DNA of 64,000 nt, from the NCBI GenBank assembly GCA_003343625.1, contig QAKV01000008.1, positions 5,316-69,315 on the forward strand, written 5' to 3'. The position numbers were made by a program, and so were the translations under genes. This document shows, one piece after another, positions 51,201 to 61,402 of this stretch. Source of the stretch: Clostridiales bacterium. Its GTDB lineage: Bacteria > Bacillota > Clostridia > Lachnospirales > Lachnospiraceae. How positions within the stretch are numbered: the stretch's first letter is position 1; every line of letters starts with the position of its first letter. The notes under the pieces were generated by a model. That model was not told where the DNA came from and did no database searches. It saw only the letters and a program-made list of their open reading frames with translations.

Positions 51201-52604
51201 TCAGGAGATCCAGTAAATTTTTCTTCCGGCGATGCGCAGGCCCAGTTTTTCCTGCAGCTTTAAAGAAGCGGCATTGTCCGTAAAGATCTGAGCATAGGGA
51301 GTTCTGCCCTGTTCCAGAAGCCGGTTGATCAAAAAGCTTTCCAGCTTTTCCGCGATTCCCAGACGCCGGTACGGTTCCAAAACGTGCAGCAGCCCCATGG
51401 CTCCCTCTTCATGGGTTCCGATGAATCCGACCAGCTCCCGGGCGCCGCTTTCCTTTTGCAAAAAAGCGCCGTAGACGATTCCGTCCCGCAAAATTTCCCT
51501 CACCCGCTCCCGCTTTTCGATCAGCGGATACAGGGAATGAACCAGATCCGTATACTCTTCCCCGATGACCCGAACCGAAACCCCCTCCGGCTCCGGCAGC
51601 GGAACCTTTTTGGTGTAAGCGACCTGAAAGCACTCGCTGCAGTCCTTCTTCGAAAACCTTCTGGCGATGCTCTCCGCCAGGAATTTCTGATGGCAGGTAA
51701 AGACTTCCGCGTTCGGATCCGCCAGGGACAGGAGCCGCTCTCCGGCATCCGGGTTCTCCGCCGTCACCATGTAGACTTTGCTGACCGTATCCTGCAGAAT
51801 CACCCCGTCCTTTCGCACGGCGATCACCCGGGCCTGCCCGTTTCGGATATCCTCTATCATATCCATATGGAGGACTTTATCCCTCTTTAAGTATTCCATG
51901 GCCCTGCCGGACAGATCGTATCGCTCATACAGATCCGGACGCCGTTCCTTCGTCCGTTCCACGGAACGTTCCCGCCTCCAGGCATCCACTTTCGCATGAT
52001 CCCCGGACAAAAGTACCCGGGGCACCGGGCGTCCCATCCAGACCTCGGGCCTGGTGTACTGCGGGTACTCCAGCAGGTTTTCGCGGAAGGATTCCACTTC
52101 TCCCGATTCTTCATTTTTCAGCACGCCGGGCACCATCCGGGCGATGGCATCGATCATGACCGCAGCGGGAAGTTCTCCGCCGGTGAGCACGTAATCCCCG
52201 ATGGAAATGAAGTCCGTGACGATCTCCTCCAGTACCCGCTCGTCCACGCCCTCATAATGTCCGCATAAAAAACAGAGCTCTTCTTCTTTTGCGAACTCTC
52301 TGGCCATCTGCTGATCGAAGACTTTCCCCTGCGGCGTCACATAGATCACCCGCATCGAACGGCCGCTTCCCGATTTCTTCCGCACTGCCTGCCACGCGTC
52401 AAAAATCGGCTGCGCCTGCATCAGCATGCCGGCACCGCCGCCATAAGGATAATCATCCACCTTTTTATGTTTGTCCAGCGTGTAATCCCGGATATTCACC
52501 GCGTTCACCTCCAGGATTCCCCTGTCGGCCGCACGGCCCAGGATGCTGGTATTCAGACAGCCCAGCACCATCTCCGGAAACAGCGTCAAAATATGAAACC
52601 GCAT
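51201..52604 (-). CDS. trmD: tRNA m1G37 methyltransferase TrmD fused to a C-terminal GNAT domain
   Basis: Residues 1-230 are a full TrmD: trefoil-knot SAM-binding [29 protein letters not shown], and the catalytic region near [13 protein letters not shown]. TrmD methylates G37 of tRNAs to prevent frameshifting. Residues 245-467 are extra and form an acetyltransferase-like domain, with [39 protein letters not shown] and [16 protein letters not shown] (GNAT motifs A and B). The usual TrmD length is about 240. The start at 52604 has GGAGGG upstream. There is no stop or frameshift between domains, so this is a real fusion. The acetyl acceptor is unknown. Confidence 0.93.
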   Translation of the reverse strand: MRFHILTLFPEMVLGCLNTSILGRAADRGILEVNAVNIRDYTLDKHKKVDDYPYGGGAGMLMQAQPIFDAWQAVRKKSGSGRSMRVIYVTPQGKVFDQQMAREFAKEEELCFLCGHYEGVDERVLEEIVTDFISIGDYVLTGGELPAAVMIDAIARMVPGVLKNEESGEVESFRENLLEYPQYTRPEVWMGRPVPRVLLSGDHAKVDAWRRERSVERTKERRPDLYERYDLSGRAMEYLKRDKVLHMDMIEDIRNGQARVIAVRKDGVILQDTVSKVYMVTAENPDAGERLLSLADPNAEVFTCHQKFLAESIARRFSKKDCSECFQVAYTKKVPLPEPEGVSVRVIGEEYTDLVHSLYPLIEKRERVREILRDGIVYGAFLQKESGARELVGFIGTHEEGAMGLLHVLEPYRRLGIAEKLESFLINRLLEQGRTPYAQIFTDNAASLKLQEKLGLRIAGRKIYWIS

Positions 52605-52644
52605 TCCGTCATCCCTCCGCTCGCCATTCGCAAAACCCCCGCCG

Positions 52645-53151
52645 TCACAGCAGTCCATCCAGCACGTGCACCCGCATCCTTCCCGCCTCTATGTCCACGG
52701 AGAGCACGCACTGCCGTATGGCCGGAAGCAAGAGTTCCCTCCCGTCCGTCATCCGGATCTGGTACACATCGTTCGCTCCCGTCTCGATCACGTCCTCCAG
52801 TTCTCCCAGAAGGACACCCGTTTCATCTTCCACCGAAATCCCGATCAAATCCGCGATGAAGTATTCGTTTTCCTTTAACTTCACCGCGTTTTCCCGGGTG
52901 ACGAAGAGATCGCAACCCCTGTATTTCTCGATGTCGTTGATGGAATCGATCCCTTTAAACTTGAGGATCGCGAACTGCTTGAAGAATTTCACTCCCTCGA
53001 TTTCCAATATGCGGCTCTCCCGCCCGGTTTCCAGAATCACTTCTTTCAGCCGGCCAAACCGCCTCACATCGTCCGTAGTGGGGAATACCTTCACCTCTCC
53101 CCGCACGCCGTGGGTGGAAGAAATAATGCCCACTTTCAGCCTGTTTTCCAT
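52645..53151 (-). CDS. rimM: Ribosome maturation factor RimM
   Basis: RimM helps mature the 30S subunit head. The 168-residue protein has the N-terminal RimM domain ([20 protein letters not shown]) and a PRC-barrel C-terminal domain ([16 protein letters not shown] and [10 protein letters not shown]). The start at 53151 follows AGGAG. Repeat B3 lies just upstream, between it and khpA. Confidence 0.95.
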   Translation of the reverse strand: MENRLKVGIISSTHGVRGEVKVFPTTDDVRRFGRLKEVILETGRESRILEIEGVKFFKQFAILKFKGIDSINDIEKYRGCDLFVTRENAVKLKENEYFIADLIGISVEDETGVLLGELEDVIETGANDVYQIRMTDGRELLLPAIRQCVLSVDIEAGRMRVHVLDGLL

Positions 53152-53167
53152 CTGTCTCTCCTTTTTC

Positions 53168-53240
53168 TTTTCGCGCGAGCGCGCATCATCATCCAACCGT
53201 CTTTTTTCATACGATACAAAACATAATTTCCTGTCGTATA
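53168..53240 (-). repeat. Intergenic structured repeat, family B, copy B3 (degraded)
   Basis: It keeps the TTTTCGCGCGAGCGCGCAT block, a decayed CGTCTTTTTT module and the TATACGAYA/TGTCGTATA arms, one arm now imperfect (ACGATACAAAACATAATTTCC). The left modules are lost. As in B1 and B2, its palindrome adjoins a terminator, here that of khpA. Confidence 0.75.
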
Positions 53241-53272
53241 AAAATAGGGCTGCAGCTGAATGCGGCAGCCCC
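53241..53272 (-). terminator. Rho-independent terminator of khpA
   Basis: GGGCTGC pairs with GCAGCCC across an 11-base loop. On the minus strand the stem is followed by TATTTTTAT, merging with repeat B3. Confidence 0.8.
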
Positions 53273-53278
53273 TTTTCG

Positions 53279-53506
53279 TCAGATGATGTCTACATCCACT
53301 TTCTTATTGTCTTCCATCGCCGCAGCCTTTACCACCGTGCGGATTGCCTTTGCAATGCGGCCCTGTTTGCCGATCACCTTACCCATATCAGAGGGAGCGA
53401 CATGAAGTTCCAACGTGAGGGTCTTTCCGCTTTCCTTCTCCGTCACAATCACTTCATCCGGATTATCAACAAGCGCTTTCGCGATCACTTCCACCAGATC
53501 TTTCAT
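53279..53506 (-). CDS. khpA: RNA-binding KH domain protein KhpA
   Basis: The 75-residue protein is a single KH domain with the GxxG-type loop in [16 protein letters not shown]. KhpA works with KhpB in RNA binding and cell division control in Gram-positive bacteria. It lies in its standard place between rpsP and rimM. GGAGG precedes the ATG at 53506. A strong terminator follows directly. Confidence 0.95.
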   Translation of the reverse strand: MKDLVEVIAKALVDNPDEVIVTEKESGKTLTLELHVAPSDMGKVIGKQGRIAKAIRTVVKAAAMEDNKKVDVDII

Positions 53507-53541
53507 AATCCACCTCCAAAAGCGTCCCAAAGGGTGGCTTT

Positions 53542-53787
53542 TTATTTTTCGATGCCCGCTGCTTTGAAGATCTTTCCGACGATTTCCGTAGGCTGTGCGC
53601 CGTTGTTCAGCCACTTCTTCGCCAGCTCTTCATTTACTTTGAAAGTGCTGGGATCCGTATTGGGGTCGTAAGTGCCGATTTCCTCGATAAACCGTCCGTC
53701 TCTGGGGGATCTGGAGTCCGCGACGATGATTCTGTAGATCGGGTTCTTCTTGTATCCCATTCTTCTTAATCTGATCTTTACTGCCAT
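53542..53787 (-). CDS. rpsP: 30S ribosomal protein S16
   Basis: The 81-residue protein has the S16 signature [20 protein letters not shown] and [20 protein letters not shown]. It follows ffh by 63 bases and precedes khpA. Confidence 0.97.
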   Translation of the reverse strand: MAVKIRLRRMGYKKNPIYRIIVADSRSPRDGRFIEEIGTYDPNTDPSTFKVNEELAKKWLNNGAQPTEIVGKIFKAAGIEK

Positions 53788-53850
53788 TTTTTCTTACCTC
53801 CGAAAATTTGAATAGATTGATTTGTAATGTCCGCGCGCTCGCGCGATTTA

Positions 53851-55203
53851 TCAGAAAGGAAGCCTGAACTTACCTTTTCTTCCGCCTTTGCCTCCCATCA
53901 GGGAAGGGAGCTGCTTCATCATCTTCTGACTCTGCTCGAACTGCTTGATGAAACGGTTTACAACGCTGATATCCACGCCCGCTCCCCGGGCGATCCGATG
54001 TTTGCGGCTGGGATTTAAGAGCTTGGGATTGCGCCGCTCCTGAGGAGTCATACTCAGGACTACGGCCTCCATGCGCGCCAGCTGCTTTTCATCGATCATG
54101 GATTCCAGCTCCGCCGATTTTCCGCCGATTCCGGGCATCATCCCTAAAATACTGGAAAGCCCGCCCATTTTCCGCATCTGCTTCATGCTCTCCAGGTAGT
54201 CCTCGAAATCGAACTTCCCCTTCTTCATGCGGGCGGCCATTTCTTTTTCCTTGTCCGCATCCAGATCGATGCTGGACTGTACTTTATCGATCAGGGAGAG
54301 GACATCGCCCATCCCGAGGATGCGCCCCGCCATGCGATCCGGATAAAACTGCTCCAGATCGGACAGCTTCTCTCCCATACCCACATACAGAATCGGTTTT
54401 CCGGTTACGGCTTTGATGGAAAGCGCTGCTCCGCCTCTGGTATCGCCGTCCATTTTGGACAGAATGACGCCGTCGATCCCCACCTTTTCGTCGAATTCCT
54501 TCGCAACGTTGACCGCGTCCTGACCGGTCATGGCATCGACCACCAGCAGCGTCTGATGAACCGTCACATTTTCCTTGATCTCCTGCAGCTCCGCCATCAT
54601 ATCCGCATCGATGTGCAGCCGTCCGGCGGTATCCAGGATCACGATGTTGTGCCCGTTCTTTTCCGCGTGCTCGATGGCGGCCTTCGCGATATTCACCGGC
54701 CTGTGCCCGGTTCCCATGGCGAACACGTCCACCTGCTGCTTTTCCCCGTTGATCTGCAGCTGTTCGATGGCAGCCGGACGATAGACATCGCAGGCCACCA
54801 GCAGAGGCTTCTTGCCTTTCAGCCTGAACTTCCCGGCCAGTTTCGCGGTGGTGGTGGTTTTGCCGGCTCCCTGAAGGCCGCACATCATGAGCACGGTCAT
54901 CGCCTTGCCGGGCTGGAGGGGAATCTCCGTGGTCTCGGAACCCATCAGCGCAGTCATCTCCTCGTTGACGATCTTGATGACCATCTGTCCGGGATTTAAA
55001 CCGTTCATCACGTCCTGACCGATGGCCCGCTCCTCCACGGCTTTCACGAACTGCTTCACCACCTTGAAGTTGACGTCCGCTTCCAGAAGCGCCATCTTCA
55101 CCTCTTTTAAGGCGGTCTTTACGTCCTCTTCCGTCAGCCTTCCCTTGCTGCGCAGGTTCTTGAATACGTTCTGCAGTTTATCCGTTAAGCTCTCAAACGC
55201 CAT
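53851..55203 (-). CDS. ffh: Signal recognition particle protein Ffh
   Basis: Ffh binds signal sequences and the SRP RNA and docks with FtsY to target membrane proteins. The 450-residue protein has N, G and M domains: P-loop GLQGAGKTTT, DTAGRLHIDAD, TKMDG-type SKMDGDTRGG, and a methionine-rich M domain with MKQMRKMGG and GMMPGIGG ahead of the RNA-binding helices (PQERRNPKLLNPSRKHRIA). It follows ylxM by 41 bases. Confidence 0.97.
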   Translation of the reverse strand: MAFESLTDKLQNVFKNLRSKGRLTEEDVKTALKEVKMALLEADVNFKVVKQFVKAVEERAIGQDVMNGLNPGQMVIKIVNEEMTALMGSETTEIPLQPGKAMTVLMMCGLQGAGKTTTTAKLAGKFRLKGKKPLLVACDVYRPAAIEQLQINGEKQQVDVFAMGTGHRPVNIAKAAIEHAEKNGHNIVILDTAGRLHIDADMMAELQEIKENVTVHQTLLVVDAMTGQDAVNVAKEFDEKVGIDGVILSKMDGDTRGGAALSIKAVTGKPILYVGMGEKLSDLEQFYPDRMAGRILGMGDVLSLIDKVQSSIDLDADKEKEMAARMKKGKFDFEDYLESMKQMRKMGGLSSILGMMPGIGGKSAELESMIDEKQLARMEAVVLSMTPQERRNPKLLNPSRKHRIARGAGVDISVVNRFIKQFEQSQKMMKQLPSLMGGKGGRKGKFRLPF

Positions 55204-55244
55204 CCGTGCCCTCTCTCACCGCCTCCGCCCTCGCAGGAGACCTC

Positions 55245-55559
55245 TCACAATTCTTCCAGAATCTCTCTGGCCAGCAGCTTCACGCTCTCCTCGGAGCTGA
55301 GCCTCTCGATCTGCTCCACAGTCCCTTTCACCTTCAGGAACTTCTCCAGCAGATGCAGTCTGCTCTCATATCCTTTCAGCGCCTTGTCGCAGCGCCTGAT
55401 CAGATCATGAACCCCCTGCCTGCTGATCCCCTGTTCTTCAGCGATCTCGCTCAGGGACATATCGTTGAGCACCGCATCCTCATAAATCCGCCGCTGATGG
55501 GGCGTCAACAGTTCACCATAAAAATCATACAGCAGACCCTGTTCCACAATTTTTTCCAT
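55245..55559 (-). CDS. ylxM: YlxM family HTH protein
   Basis: This 104-residue protein is a sigma-70 region 4-like helix-turn-helix (LLYDFYGELLTPHQRRIYED and DMSLSEIAEEQGISRQGVHDL). YlxM/p13 proteins are encoded next to ffh and modulate SRP. It has its own promoter at 55581-55609 and AGGAG before the ATG. Confidence 0.95.
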   Translation of the reverse strand: MEKIVEQGLLYDFYGELLTPHQRRIYEDAVLNDMSLSEIAEEQGISRQGVHDLIRRCDKALKGYESRLHLLEKFLKVKGTVEQIERLSSEESVKLLAREILEEL

Positions 55560-55580
55560 CGTCAGCTCCTCACTCCGGGT

Positions 55581-55609
55581 AGTGTACTATAAAAGAATGT
55601 AGCTGTCAA
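55581..55609 (-). promoter_or_regulatory. Promoter of ylxM-ffh
   Basis: On the minus strand perfect TTGACA and TACACT are separated by 17 bases, 22 bases upstream of the ylxM start codon. It makes ylxM-ffh independent of the upstream ilvA. Confidence 0.65.
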
Positions 55610-55638
55610 GTATTTTTTCTTTACATGCAGATCTTCCT

Positions 55639-56874
55639 TTACATCGCAGTGCGCACCAGTTTGGGACGATACCCTTCCTGTTCCAGCGCCTGCATGATTT
55701 CTTTTTTATGCTGGGTGCCGAAGGCCTCCAGGGTGATGCGCAGTTCCACCGCCGCGTTCCGGTTGATGGAAACGAACTGATTGTGGGACAGCTTGATCAC
55801 GTTGCCCCCTGCCCGTGCCACAACGCCGGAAACCTTATGCAGCTCGCCCGGCTTGTCGGGCAACAGCACGGATACCGTAAAGATCCTGTCGCGCAGGATC
55901 AGTCCCTGCTGCACGACGGAGGACATGGTGATCACGTCCATATTTCCCCCGCTTAAGATAGCGACCACTTTCTTGCCCTTCGCGTCCAGATGTTTCAATG
56001 CCGCCACCGTCAAAAGGCCGGAGTTCTCCACGATCATCTTGTGGTTCTCCACCATATCCAGAAACGCTACCACCAGCTCCGCATCCTCCACGGTGATGAT
56101 ATCGTCCAGGTTTTCCTGAATATAGGGGAAAATCTTTTCCCCCGGCGTTTTCACCGCCGTCCCGTCGGCGATGGTATTGACTGTCGGCAGGGTGGTCACT
56201 TTGCCACTTTTCAGGGACTCCTGCATACAGTTCGCATTGGCCGGTTCCACGCCGATGACCCGGATTTTGGGATTGAGCAGTTTCGCCAGAGTGGAAACTC
56301 CGGCCGCGAGACCGCCGCCGCCGATAGGCACAAGAATATAGTCCACCAGCGGCAGTTCCTTGATGATCTCCATGGCGATCGTCCCCTGCCCGGTGGCCAC
56401 CGCCAGGTCGTCGAAAGGATGGACGAAGGTATAGCCGTGTTCCTCAGCCAGCTCGTAGGCTTTCGCGCAGGCTTCATCATATACGTCGCCGTACAGCACC
56501 ACATCGGCCCCATACCCTTTCGTCCGGTTGACTTTGATCAGCGGCGTGGTGGTGGGCATCACGATGGTGGACTTCACTCCGTAACACTGAGCCGCATAGG
56601 CCACGCCCTGGGCGTGATTCCCTGCGGAAGCGGTGATGACGCCCTTCTGGCGCTCTTCCTCCGAAAGGGTGCTCATCTTATAATAAGCGCCCCTCACTTT
56701 ATAGGCGCCGGTAAACTGCATGTTTTCCGGCTTGATGTATACCTTTGCCCCGGTCTGCTGGCTGAAATAGTCGCTGTAAACCAATTTCGTTTCCAGCGTC
56801 ACCTTTTTCACCACTTCCGCAGCCTCTTCAAACGTTTCCAGCGTCAGCATCTTTTCTTCTTCCATATCTGTCAT
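55639..56874 (-). CDS. ilvA: Threonine ammonia-lyase (threonine dehydratase)
   Basis: This PLP enzyme deaminates threonine to 2-oxobutyrate. The 411-residue protein has the PLP lysine in NMQFTGAYKVRGAYYK, the glycine loop PIGGGGLAAG, and a C-terminal ACT-like region (VLLPDKPGELHKVSGVVARAGG). The length and single ACT domain match the shorter TdcB/IlvA form. Its ATG overlaps the ftsY stop (ATGA), so it is translationally coupled to ftsY. It splits the usual ftsY-ylxM-ffh order, an unusual place for an amino-acid enzyme. Confidence 0.93.
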   Translation of the reverse strand: MTDMEEEKMLTLETFEEAAEVVKKVTLETKLVYSDYFSQQTGAKVYIKPENMQFTGAYKVRGAYYKMSTLSEEERQKGVITASAGNHAQGVAYAAQCYGVKSTIVMPTTTPLIKVNRTKGYGADVVLYGDVYDEACAKAYELAEEHGYTFVHPFDDLAVATGQGTIAMEIIKELPLVDYILVPIGGGGLAAGVSTLAKLLNPKIRVIGVEPANANCMQESLKSGKVTTLPTVNTIADGTAVKTPGEKIFPYIQENLDDIITVEDAELVVAFLDMVENHKMIVENSGLLTVAALKHLDAKGKKVVAILSGGNMDVITMSSVVQQGLILRDRIFTVSVLLPDKPGELHKVSGVVARAGGNVIKLSHNQFVSINRNAAVELRITLEAFGTQHKKEIMQALEQEGYRPKLVRTAM

Positions 56875-57818
56875 TCCCCTTCTTCCGTCGTCTTGATGTC
56901 GAACAGCGCGTTTACAAACTGATCCGCATCGAATTTCTGCAGATCATCGATGGTTTCTCCCACTCCGATATACTTCACCGGGATGTGCAGCTCGGACTGG
57001 ATCGCCACCGCGATCCCGCCTTTGGCGGTACCGTCCATCTTCGTCAGGATGATACCGGTCAGATCCGCCACCTGCGAAAATTCCCTGGCCTGTACCAGCG
57101 CATTCTGCCCGGTAGTGCCGTCTAAGACCACCAGATTTTCCCGATGGGCATCCGGAAATTCCCGGTCGATAATCCGATTCATTTTTTTGAGCTCTTCCAT
57201 CAGGTTTTTCTTGTTGTGCAGCCTCCCCGCGGTGTCGCACAAAAGCACGTCGATATGCCTGGCCTTCGCCGCATGTACCGCGTCGTAGATCACGCTGGCC
57301 GGGTCGGATCCCTCCCTGCCGCCGATCATATCCACGCCGGCGCGGTTGGCCCACTCTTCCAGCTGTTCCCCCGCCGCCGCCCGGAACGTATCCGCCGCCG
57401 CGATCAGCACTCTCCGTCCCTGCTCTTTCAGCTTGCCCGCCAGTTTACCCACGGACGTGGTTTTTCCCACCCCGTTGACGCCGATCACCAACACCACGGA
57501 CTGTTTCGTTTCGAAATCATAAGCGGTTTCCCCCACGTCCATCTGTTCCCGGATGCTGTCGATCAAAAGCTGCCTGCAGGCTTCCGGTTCCCGGATCCCC
57601 TGTTCCTTCACCTGTTTTTTGAGCCGTTCCAGGATCCGGGCGGTGGCGTTTACGCCCAGATCCCCCATGATCAGCGTCTCCTCCAGCTCTTCGTAAAAAT
57701 CGTCGTCGATGGACGAGAATCCGGAGAAAATGGAATCGATTCCCCGGACGATGTTGTTCCTGGTTTTGGTCAGCCCTTCCTTGAGCCGGGCAAAAAAGCC
57801 TTTTTTTTCTTCGCTCAT
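56871..57818 (-). CDS. ftsY: Signal recognition particle receptor FtsY
   Basis: FtsY is the membrane-associated GTPase that receives SRP-ribosome complexes. The 315-residue protein has the N domain (FARLKEGLTKTRNNIVRGID) and G domain with P-loop GVNGVGKTTSVGKLA, DTAGRLHNK and TKMDGTAKGG. There is no long acidic A domain, as usual in Gram-positives. The start at 57818 (MSEEKK) has GGGGGAG upstream. It overlaps ilvA at 56871-56874 and follows smc by 14 bases. Confidence 0.96.
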   Translation of the reverse strand: MSEEKKGFFARLKEGLTKTRNNIVRGIDSIFSGFSSIDDDFYEELEETLIMGDLGVNATARILERLKKQVKEQGIREPEACRQLLIDSIREQMDVGETAYDFETKQSVVLVIGVNGVGKTTSVGKLAGKLKEQGRRVLIAAADTFRAAAGEQLEEWANRAGVDMIGGREGSDPASVIYDAVHAAKARHIDVLLCDTAGRLHNKKNLMEELKKMNRIIDREFPDAHRENLVVLDGTTGQNALVQAREFSQVADLTGIILTKMDGTAKGGIAVAIQSELHIPVKYIGVGETIDDLQKFDADQFVNALFDIKTTEEGE

Positions 57819-57832
57819 CAAAACTCCCCCTT

Positions 57833-60800
57833 TTAGTCAGTCAATTCTTTGTCGATCAGATTCACGCTCACCAGCGTGGACACGCCTTTCTCCTGCATGG
57901 TGATCCCATACAGCCGATCCGCCGCCTCCATCGTCCCGCGCCGGTGGGTGATGACGATGAACTGGGTGTGGGCGGTGAGCTTGTGCAGGTACTTCGCGAA
58001 ACGCCCTACATTGCTGTCGTCCAGCGCGGCCTCGATCTCGTCCAGAAGGCAGAACGGAGAGGGCTTTAAGTTCTGGATGGCGAAGAGCAGGGAAATGGCC
58101 GTGAGCGCTTTTTCTCCGCCGGAGAGCTGCATCATGTTCTGCAGTTTCTTTCCCGGAGGCTGCGCGATGATGCGGATGCCCGCTTCCAATATATCCTCGT
58201 CCTCCATCAACTCCAGCGTTCCCTTTCCGCCGCCGAACAGTTCCTTGAATACCTTGTCGAATTCCCGGCCGATCCGGGCGAATTTCTCCTTGAACTGCCG
58301 CCTCATCGCCTCATCCAGTTCCAGGATGATACCGGTCAGCGTCCGTTCCGCCTCCACCAGATCGTCGTGCTGGGTCTTTAAGAACGTATAACGCTCCATC
58401 AGGTTCCTATAGTCCTCGATGGCATTTACATTCACATCGCCCAGCTTTTTGATCTCGTCCTTCACGGCCGCCGCTTCCTTCTTCATAGCGGCCAGATCCG
58501 TCAGCGTCTCGTCCCGAAGCTCCATGGCGTCCCGAAGGGTGACTTCATACTCGCTCCACATATAGCTGACCTGATTTTCCACGGCCTCTTCCGTCCGTTC
58601 CTTCTGGGCGTTCAAGCGGTAGACTTCCTTATCCAGAGCGTTCATCCGCCCGGACAGTTCTTCGCGGACTGCGAAGAAATTCTTCTGCTTGGCGGAAAGC
58701 TCTTCTTTTCTGGCCGTATCCTGCGCGAGCTTTTCCTGCGCATCCGACTGGGAGGTGTGGGAAGCCGCGATGGTTTTTTCCAGTTCCAGAATGCTTTTTT
58801 CCTTCTCCCCGATTTCGGCTTTCCCGTTCCTGAGGCTTTCTTCCACCTCCAGCAGCTCCGCCCTGTAACGGCCGCTCTCCGCTTCCAGACGGTTTTCGTT
58901 CGCCTCGAAAAATCCCAGCTGCTGCCGGATCTTTTCCATCTCCACTTCCTGCTCGTTTAAGGCCTCTGTCTGCAGGGACTCTTCCCTTCTCTTTTCGGTC
59001 AGCTCCGCCTGAAAGACGGCGATTTCCCCCTCCAGTTCCTTTTCCCTGGATTCGGATTCGGAGAGCTCTTCGGCGATCTCCTGGCGGCCCTGCCGGATCT
59101 CCGCGGCCTGCTTCTCGATCTCGGCTTCCTCTTTTTTCAGGTCTCCGAAGCCCGCCTCCGTCTGGGATTTCTTCTCTTGGGCAGACAGGACGTTGAGTCT
59201 TGCGGTATTTTGCCTGATAAACGCTTCCTGAAGCTTCTCCCTGCCCTCTTCCAGCTCCATCCGAAGCCGGTTGCGCTTTCCTTTCGTCTTTTCGATGTCG
59301 TCCAAAAGGCCGTCGATAGCCATCAGGCTCTTTTTGACTTTCGTCTCCAGCTCCTCCATCTCCCGGCGCCGCCCCAGCAGATTGCTGCTGTTCTTGAATG
59401 CGCCGCCGCTGATGGCGCCTCCCGGCACCAGGAGTTCTCCCTCCAGGGTGACGATCCGGAAAGCGTAGCTGTATTTCCGGGCCAGCTTCACCGCATGATC
59501 GATCTGATCCACCACCAGGATCCGGCCCAACAGGGATTTTGCCACGTCCTCATAGGCGTTTTCCACTGAGACCAGGGTGTTGGCCAATCCAAGTACGCCC
59601 GGCTCGGACAGCGCCTCCTTCTGTTTGAAAGGCTGCGCATTTTTCACGCTGGTCAGAGGCAGGAAGGTGGCTCTGCCTCCTTTGGTACGTTTTAAATAGG
59701 AAATCATCCTCTTGGCGGTGTCTTCGTCCTTTGTCACCACATTCTGAATGCTTCCGCCCAGCGCCGTCTCGATGGCCACCTCGTATTTCTTCTCCACCTT
59801 GACGATATCCGCCACCACGCCGATGATGCCCGGCTCTTCTTCCTTCTGTTCCATCACCCGGCGGACGCTCCCGCCGTACCCTTCATAGCGCTCGGTCAGA
59901 TTGGTCAGGGCGTCCAGCCTGGATTTTTCCTGATGATAAATCACCTGAGTATCCCGCAGTTGTTTGTCCTTTTGGGCCAGGTCATTTCTGAGCGCCGACA
60001 GCTGTTCTTCCATGCGGGACTGTCCTTCGTTTCGCTCAGCGATCTCCCGGTTCACCTCCTCAAAAGCGGCTTCCAGCGTTCTGATCGTCTCCTCCTGCTC
60101 GACCTCATCGGATTTGGCGCGCAACAGACGGGAATTGAGCTGCGCCCTGCGGATCTGCAGCTGTTCTGTCATGGTATCCAGACGCCCCACCCTGGACTTG
60201 ATGGCGGCCCTTTGGTTGAGGATTTCGATGATGGCGTTTTTTCCGGATTCCACGGAGCTATTGAGCTCCGCGATCCTCTCGCGCGTGCTCTCCAGCGTTT
60301 GGGACGCCTGATCCCTGTTCGCCCGCTGCTTTGAAAACTCCGCCTCTATCCCTGCCTTTTTTGTCAGCAGCGCTTCCTTCTCTTTCTGCCGGGAGGAAAT
60401 TTCCCCTTCCAGCGTCTGCCTCCTCCCTTCCAGGTGCTCTCCGTTCCCCGTAAGAGAACGGATCTTTTCCTTTAAGACGGCGATTTCCCCTTCCAGCTTG
60501 CCGCGCAGAACGGAGGTATCCGTCAGAAGGGCTCTGGAAGCGTCCATTTCCTTTTCCAGCCGCTCTATTTCATTCTGCCCCTTTTCATATTCCTCCCGGA
60601 TCCCTTCGTATTTCTCCGTCGTTTCTTTCAGATCCCCCGCAGCGATCGAAAGCTTTTCCTGCGTCTGTTCCAGCTGTTGCCGGAGCCTTTCATTTTCCAG
60701 CAAAAACACGTTCACATCGAGGTTCTTTAAGGCTTCCTTTTTCTTCAGGTAGATCTTCGCTTTCTCCGACTGCTTTTCCAGCGGAGCGACCTGCTTTTCG

Positions 60801-61393
60801 AGTTCCGTCAGAATATCCGTCACCCGCAGAAGGTTCTGCTTTTCGGATTCCAGCTTTTTGACAGCGCTGTCCTTGCGGCGCTTGAACTTGACGATTCCCG
60901 CAGCCTCATCGAACAACTCCCTGCGTTCCTCCGGCTTACCGCTCAAAATTCGGTCGATCTGTCCCTGCCCGATGATGGAATACCCTTCTTTGCCGATACC
61001 GGTATCGTAGAAGAGCTCGTTCACATCCTTTAAGCGACAGGGGGTATTGTTGATCAGGTACTCGCTCTCGCCGGAACGGTACAATCTCCTGGCCACGGTC
61101 ACCTCGTCGTACTCGATGGCCAGCTGATGATCGGAATTATCCAGGGTAATCGCCACATAAGCGTAGCCGAGAGGCTTTCTCAACTCGGTACCGGAAAAAA
61201 TAACGTCCTGCATGGTGGCGCCGCGCAGCTGCTTGATCCTCTGTTCGCCCAGCACCCAGCGCACCGCATCCGCTACATTACTCTTTCCGCTGCCGTTTGG
61301 CCCCACGATCCCGGTGATCCCGTTGTGAAACTGAAAGTCGATCTTGTTTGCAAAGGACTTAAACCCGTGTACTTCGATACTCTTTAAATACAT
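57833..61393 (-). CDS. smc: Chromosome segregation protein SMC
   Basis: SMC with ScpA and ScpB condenses and separates chromosomes. The 1186-residue protein has the ATPase Walker A ([16 protein letters not shown]) at the N terminus, two long coiled-coil arms flanking a hinge at about 500-680 ([20 protein letters not shown]), and the C-terminal signature [18 protein letters not shown] with Walker [13 protein letters not shown]. It follows rnc by 9 bases, and no terminator is seen before ftsY. Confidence 0.97.
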   Translation of the reverse strand: MYLKSIEVHGFKSFANKIDFQFHNGITGIVGPNGSGKSNVADAVRWVLGEQRIKQLRGATMQDVIFSGTELRKPLGYAYVAITLDNSDHQLAIEYDEVTVARRLYRSGESEYLINNTPCRLKDVNELFYDTGIGKEGYSIIGQGQIDRILSGKPEERRELFDEAAGIVKFKRRKDSAVKKLESEKQNLLRVTDILTELEKQVAPLEKQSEKAKIYLKKKEALKNLDVNVFLLENERLRQQLEQTQEKLSIAAGDLKETTEKYEGIREEYEKGQNEIERLEKEMDASRALLTDTSVLRGKLEGEIAVLKEKIRSLTGNGEHLEGRRQTLEGEISSRQKEKEALLTKKAGIEAEFSKQRANRDQASQTLESTRERIAELNSSVESGKNAIIEILNQRAAIKSRVGRLDTMTEQLQIRRAQLNSRLLRAKSDEVEQEETIRTLEAAFEEVNREIAERNEGQSRMEEQLSALRNDLAQKDKQLRDTQVIYHQEKSRLDALTNLTERYEGYGGSVRRVMEQKEEEPGIIGVVADIVKVEKKYEVAIETALGGSIQNVVTKDEDTAKRMISYLKRTKGGRATFLPLTSVKNAQPFKQKEALSEPGVLGLANTLVSVENAYEDVAKSLLGRILVVDQIDHAVKLARKYSYAFRIVTLEGELLVPGGAISGGAFKNSSNLLGRRREMEELETKVKKSLMAIDGLLDDIEKTKGKRNRLRMELEEGREKLQEAFIRQNTARLNVLSAQEKKSQTEAGFGDLKKEEAEIEKQAAEIRQGRQEIAEELSESESREKELEGEIAVFQAELTEKRREESLQTEALNEQEVEMEKIRQQLGFFEANENRLEAESGRYRAELLEVEESLRNGKAEIGEKEKSILELEKTIAASHTSQSDAQEKLAQDTARKEELSAKQKNFFAVREELSGRMNALDKEVYRLNAQKERTEEAVENQVSYMWSEYEVTLRDAMELRDETLTDLAAMKKEAAAVKDEIKKLGDVNVNAIEDYRNLMERYTFLKTQHDDLVEAERTLTGIILELDEAMRRQFKEKFARIGREFDKVFKELFGGGKGTLELMEDEDILEAGIRIIAQPPGKKLQNMMQLSGGEKALTAISLLFAIQNLKPSPFCLLDEIEAALDDSNVGRFAKYLHKLTAHTQFIVITHRRGTMEAADRLYGITMQEKGVSTLVSVNLIDKELTD

Positions 61394-61402
61394 GCATACT
61401 CC

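Noticed and set aside
53828..53846. CGCGCGCTCGCGCG palindrome between ffh and rpsP as a fourth family B copy
   Set aside because: Only the simple CG-rich core is shared; no flanking modules or terminator link are present.
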